In this document: in pieces, positions 7,204 through 15,125 of the stretch
Numbering within the stretch: position 1 is the first letter of the stretch
Layout: each line of letters starts with the position of its first letter
Assembly: GCA_031292915.1 (NCBI GenBank)
Contig: JAUMSH010000080.1
Coordinates: 1 to 30,436 of the forward strand
Reading direction: 5' to 3'
DNA: 30,436 nucleotides
DNA from: Collinsella sp.
GTDB taxonomy: Bacteria; Actinomycetota; Coriobacteriia; Coriobacteriales; Coriobacteriaceae
Position numbers and translations under genes: made by a program
The notes under the pieces: model-generated
What the model was told of the DNA's origin: nothing
What the model saw: only the letters and a program-made list of their open reading frames with translations
Databases searched by the model: none

Positions 7204-7237
7204 AAACCCCGGCAGCTCTTCGCAACTGCCGGGGTTT
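7204..7237. terminator. Isolated perfect hairpin, terminator-like
   Basis: The arms AAACCCCGGCAG and CTGCCGGGGTTT (12 bp, no mismatch) enclose a 10-nt loop. Only short T runs follow on either strand. It lies between two divergent genes where no known gene ends, so its transcript is unidentified. Confidence 0.4.
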
Positions 7238-7418
7238 CCGCGGAAAAGGGGGACATGATCCTCGAGCGAACGGCAAAGGGGCAAACCGTTTTCGCTCAAC
7301 TGCTTTATGCCCCTCGGCTGACGGCTCAATCAGCGCGTGCCGCGCCCACACAAAGCCGCTACACCTGTGACGGAGCTATGAAGTGGTATCTATTGCCGGG
7401 GCGGGCTATGCCAAGGGT

Positions 7419-7460
7419 GTCCCTAATGACTAGTCATTTAAGAACGTCCCCAATGACTAG
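7419..7460 (+). repeat. 42-bp dispersed repeat, copy 1
   Basis: It matches 9608-9649 at 36 of 42 positions in the same orientation. Each copy contains two versions of a GTCCC..A..ACTAG unit separated by TCATTTAAGAAC, and a palindrome TGACTAGTCA in copy 1. The two copies flank the DUF2207 gene. Confidence 0.75.
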
Positions 7461-7581
7461 CTGCCGGGGTGCGGGTGTGACTTTCATCCCGTTTGGCGCT
7501 CCGGTCGCCTAGATGTTCGTCATGCGTACCCGCAAACGTGGGACAATGGCGCTGTTGGTTTTACAGACAAAGGATGTGCCT

Positions 7582-9525
7582 ATGAACACCCTCGCCGCCA
7601 AAGTCAGCCGGCAGCGCCACCTGTTTGCGCGATTCGCTTCCGTCTGCGTGCTCGTCGCGCTTGCGCTGCTGCTGTTGCCCGCCGTTGCACGTGCCGACGG
7701 GTATTCTATGACCCAAACCTATATCGGCGCCACGGTCGAGGCCGACGGCTCGCTGACCGTTGTCGAGGGACGCCAGTTTGATTTCGATGACGACATCAAC
7801 GGCGTGTTTTGGGAGATCAATACGGGCTCCAACCAGCAGGGTGGCTCGGCGGGCGTCGACGTGCTGAGTGTCGAGGAAGAGGACACCGCGTTTAACAAAG
7901 TGGATAGCGCGAACAAGGGTGACTCTGGCGTCTATACGGTTGGGCAGAGCGGTGACGGCGTAAAGATTAAGGTATTCAGCCCTCACGAGAGCGGCGACAG
8001 CGCGACCTATTACGTGAGCTATACCATGACCGGTGCGGTCATGAACTGGGCCGATACTGCCGAGCTCTATTGGAAGTTCGTGGGCGACGGCTGGTCTGCG
8101 GATTCCGATGACGTCGAGATGGAAGTGCGCTTCGCAAATGCCGCTGCCGGGACGGCGGCCGTCAAGGGCGATAACTTCCGCGCATGGGGCCACGGCCCGC
8201 TGACGGGCGACGTGTCACTCGATGAGGACGAGCCCATGGTCACCTATACCATCCCCTGCGTGCATCAGGGCGAATTCGCCGAGGCGCGCATCGCCTTCCC
8301 CAGCGACTGGGTGCCGCAGCTTGCCGCCTCGGGCGAAGAGCGCATGTCAACGATTCTGAGCGAAGAGAAAGAATGGGCTGACGAAGCTAACGCCCGCCGC
8401 GCTCATGCTCGCATGATTGCCAATGCGCTTGCCGTGCTAAGTGTTGTCGCAGCGGTGGTCTTTACCGGCATAATCGTTGTGCTCAAGCTGCGCCGCCGCA
8501 AGCCCAAGCCGCTTTTCCAGGACGAATATTTCCGCGACGTGCCCTCGGCCGACCATCCCGCCGTGCTTTCGGCCCTCATGAGTTGGAACGAGGTGCCCGA
8601 TCAGGCATATATCGCCACGCTCATGAAGCTCACTGACGACCGTGTGATTAAGCTGGAGCAGGCGACCGCGACCAAGGCCAAGAAGGGTCTGTTGGGGCGT
8701 GAAAAAGAAGAGCAGACGTATCGTGTGACGGTGAGCGATGCGGGCTGGAAGTCGGCCAAGGGCATTGACCGCATGGTGCTCAAGGTCTTCTTTGCCGGTG
8801 CTAAGCCTGACGAGAACGGCGATCGCTCGCGCACGTTTGACGAGCTGCAGCACTACGTCAAACAGCACGCTACGCCCGTGGGCGACAAGCTCGAGGACTA
8901 TCAGAACACCGTTAAGGGCAAGCTGGCCGATAGCGAGTACGTTGCCTCGGACGGCATTGTCGCAATGGTGTTTGGCCTGGTCCTGGGCATTCTAATTGCC
9001 TTTATTCCTATTGGATCCATTTTCTTTACCGATGGCGCGCAGGCAAACGTTATCGCTGCGATTATCTCGGTGCCCATCGTGCTTGTGGGCATTGGCGTGA
9101 GTCTCACCTTCCGCCGCTTTACGCCGGAGGGCGCCGAGGTGGCGGCTCGCTGCAAGGCGCTCAAGCATTGGCTCGAGGACTTCACGCGCCTAAAGGAAGC
9201 CGTCCCCGGCGATCTGGTGCTGTGGAACAAGCTGCTGGTGATGGGCGTGGCGCTGGGTGTTTCCAAGGAAGTGCTGCGTCAGCTTGCCGAGGCCGTGCCG
9301 CCCGAGGTGCGCGAGGCCGACGGCTTCTATGACAATTATCCCTGCTACTGGTGGTACTACCATCATTACGGTATCGAGTCTCCGCTCGATTCGTTCGATG
9401 ACGTGTATCACGAGAGCATCCGTGAGCTGGCGTCGAGCTCCGACAGCTCGGGCGGCGGCGGAGGCGGCGGCTTCTCTGGCGGCGGAGGCGGCGGCGTCGG
9501 CGGAGGCGGCGGCGGAACGTTCTAA
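7582..9525 (+). CDS. DUF2207 membrane protein with glycine-rich tail
   Basis: The start at 7582 (MNTLAAKVSRQRH) has AAAGGA 9 nt upstream and is followed by a signal sequence (hydrophobic residues 18-36, Ala-rich cleavage region VARADG), giving 647 residues. The extracellular N-terminal domain (about 40-270) is the DUF2207 beta domain; then a membrane helix near 278-300 with an RRRK stop, a cytoplasmic domain, and two more helices near 458-483 and 488-511. A further cytoplasmic region ends in FSGGGGGG-type glycine runs (about 620-647). This tail is typical of the family. Function is unknown; a cell-envelope role is inferred. A strong terminator follows, and 42-bp repeats flank the gene. Confidence 0.88.
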   Translation: MNTLAAKVSRQRHLFARFASVCVLVALALLLLPAVARADGYSMTQTYIGATVEADGSLTVVEGRQFDFDDDINGVFWEINTGSNQQGGSAGVDVLSVEEEDTAFNKVDSANKGDSGVYTVGQSGDGVKIKVFSPHESGDSATYYVSYTMTGAVMNWADTAELYWKFVGDGWSADSDDVEMEVRFANAAAGTAAVKGDNFRAWGHGPLTGDVSLDEDEPMVTYTIPCVHQGEFAEARIAFPSDWVPQLAASGEERMSTILSEEKEWADEANARRAHARMIANALAVLSVVAAVVFTGIIVVLKLRRRKPKPLFQDEYFRDVPSADHPAVLSALMSWNEVPDQAYIATLMKLTDDRVIKLEQATATKAKKGLLGREKEEQTYRVTVSDAGWKSAKGIDRMVLKVFFAGAKPDENGDRSRTFDELQHYVKQHATPVGDKLEDYQNTVKGKLADSEYVASDGIVAMVFGLVLGILIAFIPIGSIFFTDGAQANVIAAIISVPIVLVGIGVSLTFRRFTPEGAEVAARCKALKHWLEDFTRLKEAVPGDLVLWNKLLVMGVALGVSKEVLRQLAEAVPPEVREADGFYDNYPCYWWYYHHYGIESPLDSFDDVYHESIRELASSSDSSGGGGGGGFSGGGGGGVGGGGGGTF

Positions 9526-9539
9526 CGGTCGTAAATTAT

Positions 9540-9587
9540 GGGATGGGCTTTTCTCGACAGCCGTCGGGGAAAGCCCATCCCCTTTTT
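9540..9587 (+). terminator. Terminator of the DUF2207 gene
   Basis: The 12-bp stem GGGATGGGCTTT / AAAGCCCATCCC (9540-9551, 9569-9581 region) with a loop of about 18 nt is followed by CTTTTT. It begins 14 nt past the stop codon. Confidence 0.85.
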
Positions 9588-9607
9588 ACGCGCTACCTAC
9601 GAAGACT

Positions 9608-9649
9608 GTCCCCAGCAACTAGTCATTTAAGAACGTTCCCAACGACTAG
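9608..9649 (+). repeat. 42-bp dispersed repeat, copy 2
   Basis: Second copy of the element at 7419-7460, with 6 differences. Additional fragments with the same GTCCC and CCGGGGTGC words follow at about 9670-9713, just before the GNAT stop codon. Confidence 0.75.
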
Positions 9650-9714
9650 GTGCGGTTGCTGCCAAGGAGTGTCCCGGGGTGCCGGCACAAAAGGAACGTC
9701 CCTAACTGCCGGGT

Positions 9715-10356
9715 TTAGGCTGTTAGGTCGAGTTCGTAGAGGAAGCTTTCGCGCGGCATGTCGTGACGGCGCTCTTCGCGGTTAGCGCGGTGCGTGGCCG
9801 TGCGCTTAAAGCCGTGCAGCTCGTAGAACTTCCACGAGCAGTTGGAGTCGGTGTACAGGTGCGCCCTCGTCGCTCCAAGTGAGGACAGGTGCGAGACCGC
9901 GGCATCGAGCAGAACCGTGCCAACGCCCAGGCCATGGACATCGCGATCCACGGCAAGCAGCGTGACCTCGTTGTCGTGCGGCAACGGGCTGCTCTCGAGC
10001 AGGCGGTTGTTGGTTCGGATGGTTGCGCGCACAAACGAGAGGTACTCGGCGCAGGCATCGGGCTCCAGCTCACGCATCTGCGATAGCAGCGCGCGTTCGG
10101 TATCCATCCAATGTTCCTTAACGGTGGCGCCGGAGCTCTGTCCTGCGCGTGCAAGCGCAATGCCGCGTGCCTGGCCGTCGATTACGGCAACCTGCGAAAA
10201 CGTCGACGACGAAAGGCAATAGGCGAGGTCGCACGCGGCCTCAAGGCGGTTGTACTCATCGTTATCCGAATTGTTATGCCAAAGCTGCTGCAGAATCAGC
10301 GCGATGGCGTCGAAGTCTTCGGTATCAAACGGTCGGTAGAGAACCCGCGAGACCAT
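9715..10356 (-). CDS. GNAT-family N-acetyltransferase
   Basis: The 213-residue protein has the GNAT acetyl-CoA site VDRDVHGLGVGTVLLDAA (about residues 135-152; the R/Q-x-x-G-x-G/A loop appears as HGLGVG), preceded by the strand NEVTLLAV and followed by the C-terminal block ATRAHLYTDSNCSWKFYELHGFKR with the family's typical WKFYE-x-xGF. The N-terminal half has a long helical insertion. The start has AAAGAGG 5 nt upstream. The substrate is not predictable; related proteins acetylate small amines or protein N-termini. It diverges from purH with 277 nt between them. Confidence 0.88.
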   Translation of the reverse strand: MVSRVLYRPFDTEDFDAIALILQQLWHNNSDNDEYNRLEAACDLAYCLSSSTFSQVAVIDGQARGIALARAGQSSGATVKEHWMDTERALLSQMRELEPDACAEYLSFVRATIRTNNRLLESSPLPHDNEVTLLAVDRDVHGLGVGTVLLDAAVSHLSSLGATRAHLYTDSNCSWKFYELHGFKRTATHRANREERRHDMPRESFLYELDLTA

Positions 10357-10633
10357 GGTGCCTCTTTCTTTTGCGGATGCATATCGAGCACAGTTCTACC
10401 ACGCCATTGGCATCTAATTATGGTGCCCCTGTGTTCCATGAACTCACCGTGCCCGGTGCCATGCCCATCCCCTCCGCTCGCAAACTTTTTCTGCACATGC
10501 GCCCGTTGCGGGGTGCATCGATGCGCTCGATGCGCTACATTAAATCAGTATTTTCAATGCCGCTGCGCGAGCGCTGCAGATCGACGTATCACCGACTCAC
10601 AGAGCACGGCGGCGTACCAGACAGGAGGACTGC

Positions 10634-12241
10634 ATGGGATCTGATGTGAAGATCGCACGCGCGTTGATCTCGGTTACCGATAAGACGGGCGTCGTCGATT
10701 TCGCACGGACGCTGGTTGACGACTTTGGCGTCGAGATCATCTCTACGGGCGGCACGGCTCGTGCCATCGAGGACGCGGGCGTTCCCGTAACCCCCATCGA
10801 GGAGTTCACGGGCTATCCCGAGATGATGGACGGCCGCGTTAAGACCCTGCACCCCAAGGTTCATGGCGCGCTGCTGGCCCGCCGCGATTCCGAGCAGCAC
10901 ATGCAGGAGGCCGCTCAGCACGGCATTAAGCTGATCGACCTGGTCGTCGTCAACCTGTACGAGTTCGAGAAGACCGTCGCCAACCCCGAGGTCACCTTCG
11001 CGGACGCCATCGAGCACATCGACATCGGTGGCCCCTCCATGCTGCGTTCTGCCGCCAAGAACGCCACGAGCGTTACCGTCATTTCCGACCCGGCCGATTA
11101 TGATGCCGTCCTGGCCGAGATGCACGAGACCGGTGGCTGCACCACGCTTTCCACCCGTCGTCGCCTGCAGGTGAAGGTCTACCAGACCACCGCCGCCTAC
11201 GACACGGCTATCTCCCGTTGGCTTGCCGCCCAGGCAAGCGATGTGGCGGACACCTCTGCCAAGCTCGAGATCTCGCTGGAGAAGGTCGACGACCTGCGCT
11301 ATGGCGAGAATCCTCAACAGAAGGCTACGGTCTACCGCTTCGCCGAGGGCTGCGAGAACACCGCGAGCTCGCAGTTCCCGCTCGTGGGCTCCGAGCAGAT
11401 CCAGGGCAAGCCGCTCAGCTACAACAACTATCTGGATGCCGACGCCGCCTGGAACCTGGTCCGCGAGTTTGACGAGCCGGCCTGCGTAATCCTCAAGCAC
11501 CAGAACCCCTGCGGTTCCGCCGTTGCCGAGGACATCACGGCTGCCTACGACCGCGCCTTCGCCTGCGATCCCAAGAGCGCCTTTGGCGGCATCATCGCCT
11601 GCAACCGCGAGGTTCCCTTTGATCTGGTTGAGCACTTTGCCGATCAGAACAAACAGTTCGTCGAGGTCATCATCGCCCCGAGCTACACCGCCGAGGCGCT
11701 CGAGCGCATGGCCAAGCGCCCCAACCTGCGCGTGTTGGCGACCGGCGGCGTGGACCACGGCGCCCAGGTGGAGCTGCGCTCCGTCGACGGCGGCATGCTG
11801 GTGCAGGAGGTCGACCACGTGACCGAGGATCCCGCGACCTTTACGTTCCCCACCGACCGCAAGCCCACCGACGCCGAGATGGCCGAGCTCGAGTTTGCCT
11901 GGAAGGTCTGCAAGGGCGTTAAGTCCAACGCCATCCTGATTTCCAAGGGCAAGGCCGGCATTGGCATGGGCCCGGGTCAGCCTAACCGCGTTGACTCTGC
12001 GCTGCTTGCCTGCGAGCGCGCCGAGGACTTCTGCGAGCGCGAGGGCGTGGAGAAGGGCGGCTTTGCCTGTGCAAGCGACGCGTTCTTCCCGTTCCGCGAC
12101 AACGTCGACGTGCTTGCTGCACACGGCGTGACCTGCATCATCCAGCCCGGCGGCTCCAAGCGCGACGACGAGAGCATCCAGGCCTGCAACGAGCACAATA
12201 TTGCTATGGTGTTTACGGGCGCCCGCCACTTCCGCCACTAA
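10634..12241 (+). CDS. purH: Bifunctional AICAR formyltransferase / IMP cyclohydrolase
   Basis: The 535-residue enzyme performs the last two steps of purine synthesis: formyl transfer from 10-formyl-THF to AICAR, then ring closure to IMP. The N-terminal cyclohydrolase domain (about 1-200) shows SVTDKTGVVDFA, STGGTARAIEDAG and GGRVKTLHPKVHG-type motifs (here MMDGRVKTLHPKVHGALL). The C-terminal transformylase domain has the catalytic Lys-His pair in LKHQNPCGSAV near residue 287, and SDAFFPFRDNVD plus the closing FTGARHFRH. Length and motifs are standard. The start has AGGAGG 7 nt upstream. No other pur gene is adjacent and a strong terminator follows, so it appears monocistronic. Confidence 0.97.
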   Translation: MGSDVKIARALISVTDKTGVVDFARTLVDDFGVEIISTGGTARAIEDAGVPVTPIEEFTGYPEMMDGRVKTLHPKVHGALLARRDSEQHMQEAAQHGIKLIDLVVVNLYEFEKTVANPEVTFADAIEHIDIGGPSMLRSAAKNATSVTVISDPADYDAVLAEMHETGGCTTLSTRRRLQVKVYQTTAAYDTAISRWLAAQASDVADTSAKLEISLEKVDDLRYGENPQQKATVYRFAEGCENTASSQFPLVGSEQIQGKPLSYNNYLDADAAWNLVREFDEPACVILKHQNPCGSAVAEDITAAYDRAFACDPKSAFGGIIACNREVPFDLVEHFADQNKQFVEVIIAPSYTAEALERMAKRPNLRVLATGGVDHGAQVELRSVDGGMLVQEVDHVTEDPATFTFPTDRKPTDAEMAELEFAWKVCKGVKSNAILISKGKAGIGMGPGQPNRVDSALLACERAEDFCEREGVEKGGFACASDAFFPFRDNVDVLAAHGVTCIIQPGGSKRDDESIQACNEHNIAMVFTGARHFRH

Positions 12242-12270
12242 GTTCCGCCTTGGGACAAAATAATCTCTGC

Positions 12271-12306
12271 AAAAGACGGCTGCTCCGTTTGGAGGGCCGT
12301 CTTTTT
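12271..12306 (+). terminator. Terminator of purH
   Basis: AAAAGACGGC (12271-12280) pairs with GCCGTCTTTT, with an inner CTCC/GGAG stem, and ends in a T run (12302-12306). Confidence 0.9.
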
Positions 12307-12322
12307 GGTATAAGAGGACGGA

Positions 12323-13054
12323 ATGACTAACACGAAAGGTACAACCATGCCCCAGATTGATGATGCCGAGCTGTTTGGCAATGCCGAGGATCAGCGTGCG
12401 TACGAGGACTTTTGCGCTAATCAGGAAGCGGTCGAGAAGTTTACGCTCGACAAGCCCGCGCTTGTCTGCCGCTGGCGCATGTCCAACAAAAAGGTGCCCA
12501 TGCTCAACCGCCACATTCGCGCGCTGTCCGAGCGCCTGGTGCAGGGCGAGCCGCTTACCCATAACATGCTCAGCTGGGCCAAACAGCACGTTGAGTGGTC
12601 GCTTGCCGAGGGCGATTACACTGCGCACGACGGCGTACTCATGCTGGTGATTGACATCAACGGCAACGCCGCCATGACGGTGGGGGAGTATGAGCCGCTC
12701 GCCGATACGTCGGCCAAGGCGCTGCGTGCCCGTTCCGCCGAGGCCCGCTCCGAGGCCGACGAGACCGGCGTGGCGCCCGAGTTGCTCGCCGCCGTCAACA
12801 ACGGCGAGCTTGCCTTTGTGGCGCCGGCGGACGAGTGCCTGTGCGGCACGGCGACGCTCATCGAGCAGCTGGCCCAGACCAAGGGCATCCCGGTCACGCG
12901 CGTAGATATTCCCGCACAGCTCAAGGGTGCGCTGTTTCTGGTGAGCGACGAGCACGGTGTGGTTGCCGCCGCCGACTCCGACGCCGCCGACTCCGACGCC
13001 GCCACGGTCGCCTTCTTCGCCGAAGGCTACGAAAAGCTCCGTGCCCGCCGCTAA
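12323..13054 (+). CDS. Unrecognised protein, possible degenerate class IV aminotransferase
   Basis: The 243-residue product is not one I recognise. The start at 12323 has AGAGGA 6 nt upstream; a second ATG at 12347 with AAAGG is a possible alternative. Weak resemblance to class IV PLP aminotransferases is seen in two places: VPMLNRHIRALSERL resembles the N-terminal helix that follows the first strand, and the block CLCGTATLIEQLAQTKGIPVTR followed by ALFLVSDEHGVVA resembles the GITR-helix and the L-x-G/S-T strand. I see no clear PLP lysine. The C-terminus contains a tandem AADSD repeat and an FAEGYEKL helix. This family call is inference and could be wrong. Confidence 0.65.
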   Translation: MTNTKGTTMPQIDDAELFGNAEDQRAYEDFCANQEAVEKFTLDKPALVCRWRMSNKKVPMLNRHIRALSERLVQGEPLTHNMLSWAKQHVEWSLAEGDYTAHDGVLMLVIDINGNAAMTVGEYEPLADTSAKALRARSAEARSEADETGVAPELLAAVNNGELAFVAPADECLCGTATLIEQLAQTKGIPVTRVDIPAQLKGALFLVSDEHGVVAAADSDAADSDAATVAFFAEGYEKLRARR

Positions 13055-13069
13055 ATGATGTTTCTGGGA

Positions 13070-13099
13070 CGGGGATTAAAAACTCATTTAATTCCCGTG
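13070..13099. repeat. Palindromic hairpin between the 12323 gene and the response regulator
   Basis: ACGGGGATTAA and TTAATTCCCGT pair over 11 bp with one G-U, around the loop AAACTCAT. The block ACTCATTTAA resembles AGTCATTTAA in the 42-bp repeats at 7419 and 9608, so it may be a related dispersed element. It starts 15 nt after the previous stop and may serve as a terminator although the T run is poor. Confidence 0.5.
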
Positions 13100-13189
13100 C
13101 TCGTCGCGAGCGAGGGGCAAGCCTCTGCCACTCGCGAACAGTTCTGTCACTTTGGTGCCGCGTGAGGCGCGTATCTGCGGATCCGCGGT

Positions 13190-13195
13190 CATAAT
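13190..13195 (+). promoter_or_regulatory. -10 box candidate of BceR-like gene
   Basis: CATAAT followed by GGGG lies 32 nt before the start codon; uppP has a very similar GATAATGGG. A -35 box is not evident. Confidence 0.35.
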
Positions 13196-13227
13196 GGGGC
13201 AAGACAACCAAGAGGGGGGCGGAATCC

Positions 13228-13899
13228 ATGGCGCTAATCTATATCGTTGAGGACGACGAACCCATTCGTCGTGAGCTTGTCGACATTCTTGCCCGCGCCG
13301 GGTTTGAAATCGAGGCCTGCGAATCATTCGAGCACGTCTCGCGCGATATTCTCGCTGCCGCACCCGACCTGGTGCTGCTCGACCTCACGCTTCCCGTCAA
13401 GGACGGCCAGCATATCTGCCACGAGGTTCGCCGCGAATCCGAGGTTCCCATCATCGTCCTCACGTCGCGCACGACCGAGATCGACGAGGTCATGGCCATG
13501 ACGCTCGGCGCGGACGACTTTGTTCCCAAGCCCTACAGCGCCCGTGTGCTCGTGGCGCGCATCAATGCCTTGCTGCGTCGCACCGCGGCGGCGGGCGAGC
13601 GCAGCACGCTTGTCCACAAGGGCCTGGAGCTCGATCTCGTTCGCTCCATGGTCACCAACATGCAGACCGGTACCAGTACCGAGCTCACCAAAAACGAGCT
13701 GCGTATTCTCTCGCTGCTTCTGAGCCGTGCGGGCAAGATCGTCTCGCGCTCGGCCATCATGCAGGACCTGTGGGACTCCGACGCCTTCGTGGACGACAAT
13801 ACGCTCACCGTCAACATCAACCGCCTGCGCACCACGCTCGAAAAAATCGGCATCAAGGGGTATTTGACGACGCACCGCGGTCAGGGCTATTCGGTCTAG
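13228..13899 (+). CDS. OmpR-family response regulator, BceR-like
   Basis: The 223-residue protein has a receiver domain with acidic residues EDDE (8-11), phospho-acceptor Asp52 in LVLLDLTLP, Thr in VLTSRT and Lys in PKPYSARVL, and a C-terminal winged helix (LTKNELRILSLLL ... DNTLTVNINRLRTTLEKIG ... THRGQGYSV). The sequence VDDNTLTVNINRLR is typical of BceR/GraR/VraR-type regulators of peptide-antibiotic resistance, from family knowledge. A purine-rich AGAGGGGGG site precedes the start. The kinase gene starts 9 nt after its stop, so both form one operon. Direct targets cannot be seen here. Confidence 0.93.
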   Translation: MALIYIVEDDEPIRRELVDILARAGFEIEACESFEHVSRDILAAAPDLVLLDLTLPVKDGQHICHEVRRESEVPIIVLTSRTTEIDEVMAMTLGADDFVPKPYSARVLVARINALLRRTAAAGERSTLVHKGLELDLVRSMVTNMQTGTSTELTKNELRILSLLLSRAGKIVSRSAIMQDLWDSDAFVDDNTLTVNINRLRTTLEKIGIKGYLTTHRGQGYSV

Positions 13900-13908
13900 G
13901 GGCCGGCT

Positions 13909-14952
13909 ATGTCGTTCGCCAAATTCTTCAAAGATGCGCTGCTTCCCGTCGCCGTGTGGACGTGCGGCGTGCTGCTGAGCTGCTTTGTGCTGACGGTCGC
14001 CGGCGCACCCGTTTCCATCGTGGTCGTGGCGGTCGGCGTGTCCTTTATCTTTGGCATGCTGGGCATCGTGATCGAGTACGCGCGCCGTCGTCGTTTTCTG
14101 CGCCAGCTGGAGCGTGCGGCAGAGGAGCTCGAGAGTCCCGCATGGGTGCAGGAGATGGTGCAATGTCCGACCTATGCCGAGGGCGAGCTCGAGTACGAGG
14201 TCTTGCGCCGGGTGGGCAAAGCCGCTTGTGACGAGGTTGCCGAAGGCAGGCGCCAGACCGATGACTATCGCGACTATATCGAGAGCTGGGTCCACGAGGC
14301 CAAGCTGCCTCTGGCGGCAGCCCATCTGATTTTGGAAAACCTGGACGGCAGCGAAGATGATCTGTCGCGCGTAGATGACCTCGGTCGCGAGCTTGCCCGC
14401 GTGGAGCGCTATATCGACCAGGCGCTCTACTATGCGCGCTCGGAAGTCGTGGAGCGCGACTACCTGATTCGCCGCTGGGATCTCAAGACCTTGGTGACGG
14501 GTGCGATTAAAGCCAACGCGCGCGAGCTTATCGCGGCGCACGTGGCTCCGGTGTGCGAGAACCTCGACTTTGAGGTCTTTACCGACGAGAAGTGGCTCGA
14601 GTTTATTCTGGGCCAGCTCATTCAGAACAGCATTAAATATGCGCGTGAGGACGGCGCAAAGATCGTGTTTTCGGGTGCGTTGCTGGACGAGGGTCTGGCA
14701 AGCGAGCGCATCGAGCTTACCGTCGCGGACAACGGCTGTGGCGTGTGTGCGGCAGACCTGCCGCGCGTGTTCGAGAAGGGCTTTACCGGCGACAACGGCC
14801 GCACCACCAAGCGCGCAACGGGCATCGGCCTCTACCTGGTGGCGCGCCTGTGCTCCAAGATGGGCATCGACGTCACCGCGGCATCGGAGCCGGGCGAAGG
14901 CTTCGTCGTTACGTTTGCCTTCTCAACCAACAAGTTCCAATACTTTGAGTAG
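13909..14952 (+). CDS. Intramembrane-sensing histidine kinase, BceS-like
   Basis: The 347-residue kinase has two membrane helices at about residues 10-32 and 36-58 with almost no external loop, then about 50 residues of linker and HisKA with phospho-acceptor His129 in ESWVHEAKLPLAA. The HATPase domain has the N box LIQNSIKYA, G1 DNGCGV and G2 ATGIGLYLV. This is the layout of BceS/GraS kinases, which sense through a partner BceAB-type ABC transporter. No such transporter is next to this pair; the gene is followed by two 26-bp palindromes and the convergent stress protein. The transporter may be elsewhere, or the kinase may sense another partner. Confidence 0.92.
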   Translation: MSFAKFFKDALLPVAVWTCGVLLSCFVLTVAGAPVSIVVVAVGVSFIFGMLGIVIEYARRRRFLRQLERAAEELESPAWVQEMVQCPTYAEGELEYEVLRRVGKAACDEVAEGRRQTDDYRDYIESWVHEAKLPLAAAHLILENLDGSEDDLSRVDDLGRELARVERYIDQALYYARSEVVERDYLIRRWDLKTLVTGAIKANARELIAAHVAPVCENLDFEVFTDEKWLEFILGQLIQNSIKYAREDGAKIVFSGALLDEGLASERIELTVADNGCGVCAADLPRVFEKGFTGDNGRTTKRATGIGLYLVARLCSKMGIDVTAASEPGEGFVVTFAFSTNKFQYFE

Positions 14953-14976
14953 TTAGCCCGTCTTACGGTGCGGACG

Positions 14977-15002
14977 GCTATGTTCCCGAACGTGAACTTA
15001 GC
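14977..15002. repeat. 26-bp palindrome, copy 1
   Basis: GCTATGTTC - CCGAACGT - GAACTTAGC is an inverted repeat with one mismatch; the start is 25 nt after the kinase stop. It is nearly identical to 15016-15041. Confidence 0.8.
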
Positions 15003-15015
15003 TAAAGTAATTGGT

Positions 15016-15041
15016 GCTATGTTCCCGAACGTGAACATAGC
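15016..15041. repeat. 26-bp palindrome, copy 2
   Basis: GCTATGTTC - CCGAACGT - GAACATAGC is a perfect 9-bp inverted repeat around an 8-nt centre. Copies lie 39 bp apart start to start and differ at one base. Confidence 0.85.
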
Positions 15042-15067
15042 CATGAGGCTCAAATGAATCTCCTATA

Positions 15068-15100
15068 ACAAAAACGTGCCGCCCCAAACGGGGCGGCACG
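15068..15100 (-). terminator. Terminator, minus strand
   Basis: CGTGCCGCCCC (15075-15085) pairs perfectly with GGGGCGGCACG (15090-15100 region). On the minus strand it is followed by TTTTTGTT. It lies about 150 nt past the stress-protein stop, beyond a larger inverted repeat (15143-15235), so that transcript would have a long structured 3' end. Confidence 0.8.
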
Positions 15101-15125
15101 CCATTCCTCTATTCAGCCAACTCGC

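Larger units (their letters stand above)
7067..7581. other. Intergenic region with hairpin and repeat
   Basis: No gene is supported. Contents in order are the gluQRS -10 box (7074-7079, minus), an isolated perfect 12-bp hairpin (7204-7237), a 42-bp repeat (7419-7460) also present at 9608-9649, and a possible -10 box GACAAT (7542-7547) for the DUF2207 gene. The rest shows nothing recognisable. Confidence 0.5.

Noticed and set aside
10589..12955. 788-codon open frame on the minus strand
   Set aside because: It lies opposite purH, which has all catalytic motifs, a ribosome binding site and a terminator. The minus product is low-complexity and unlike any family; it reflects GC-rich codon bias.
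14977..15041. CRISPR-like repeat pair
   Set aside because: Only two copies, 13-bp spacer, palindromic, and no cas genes.
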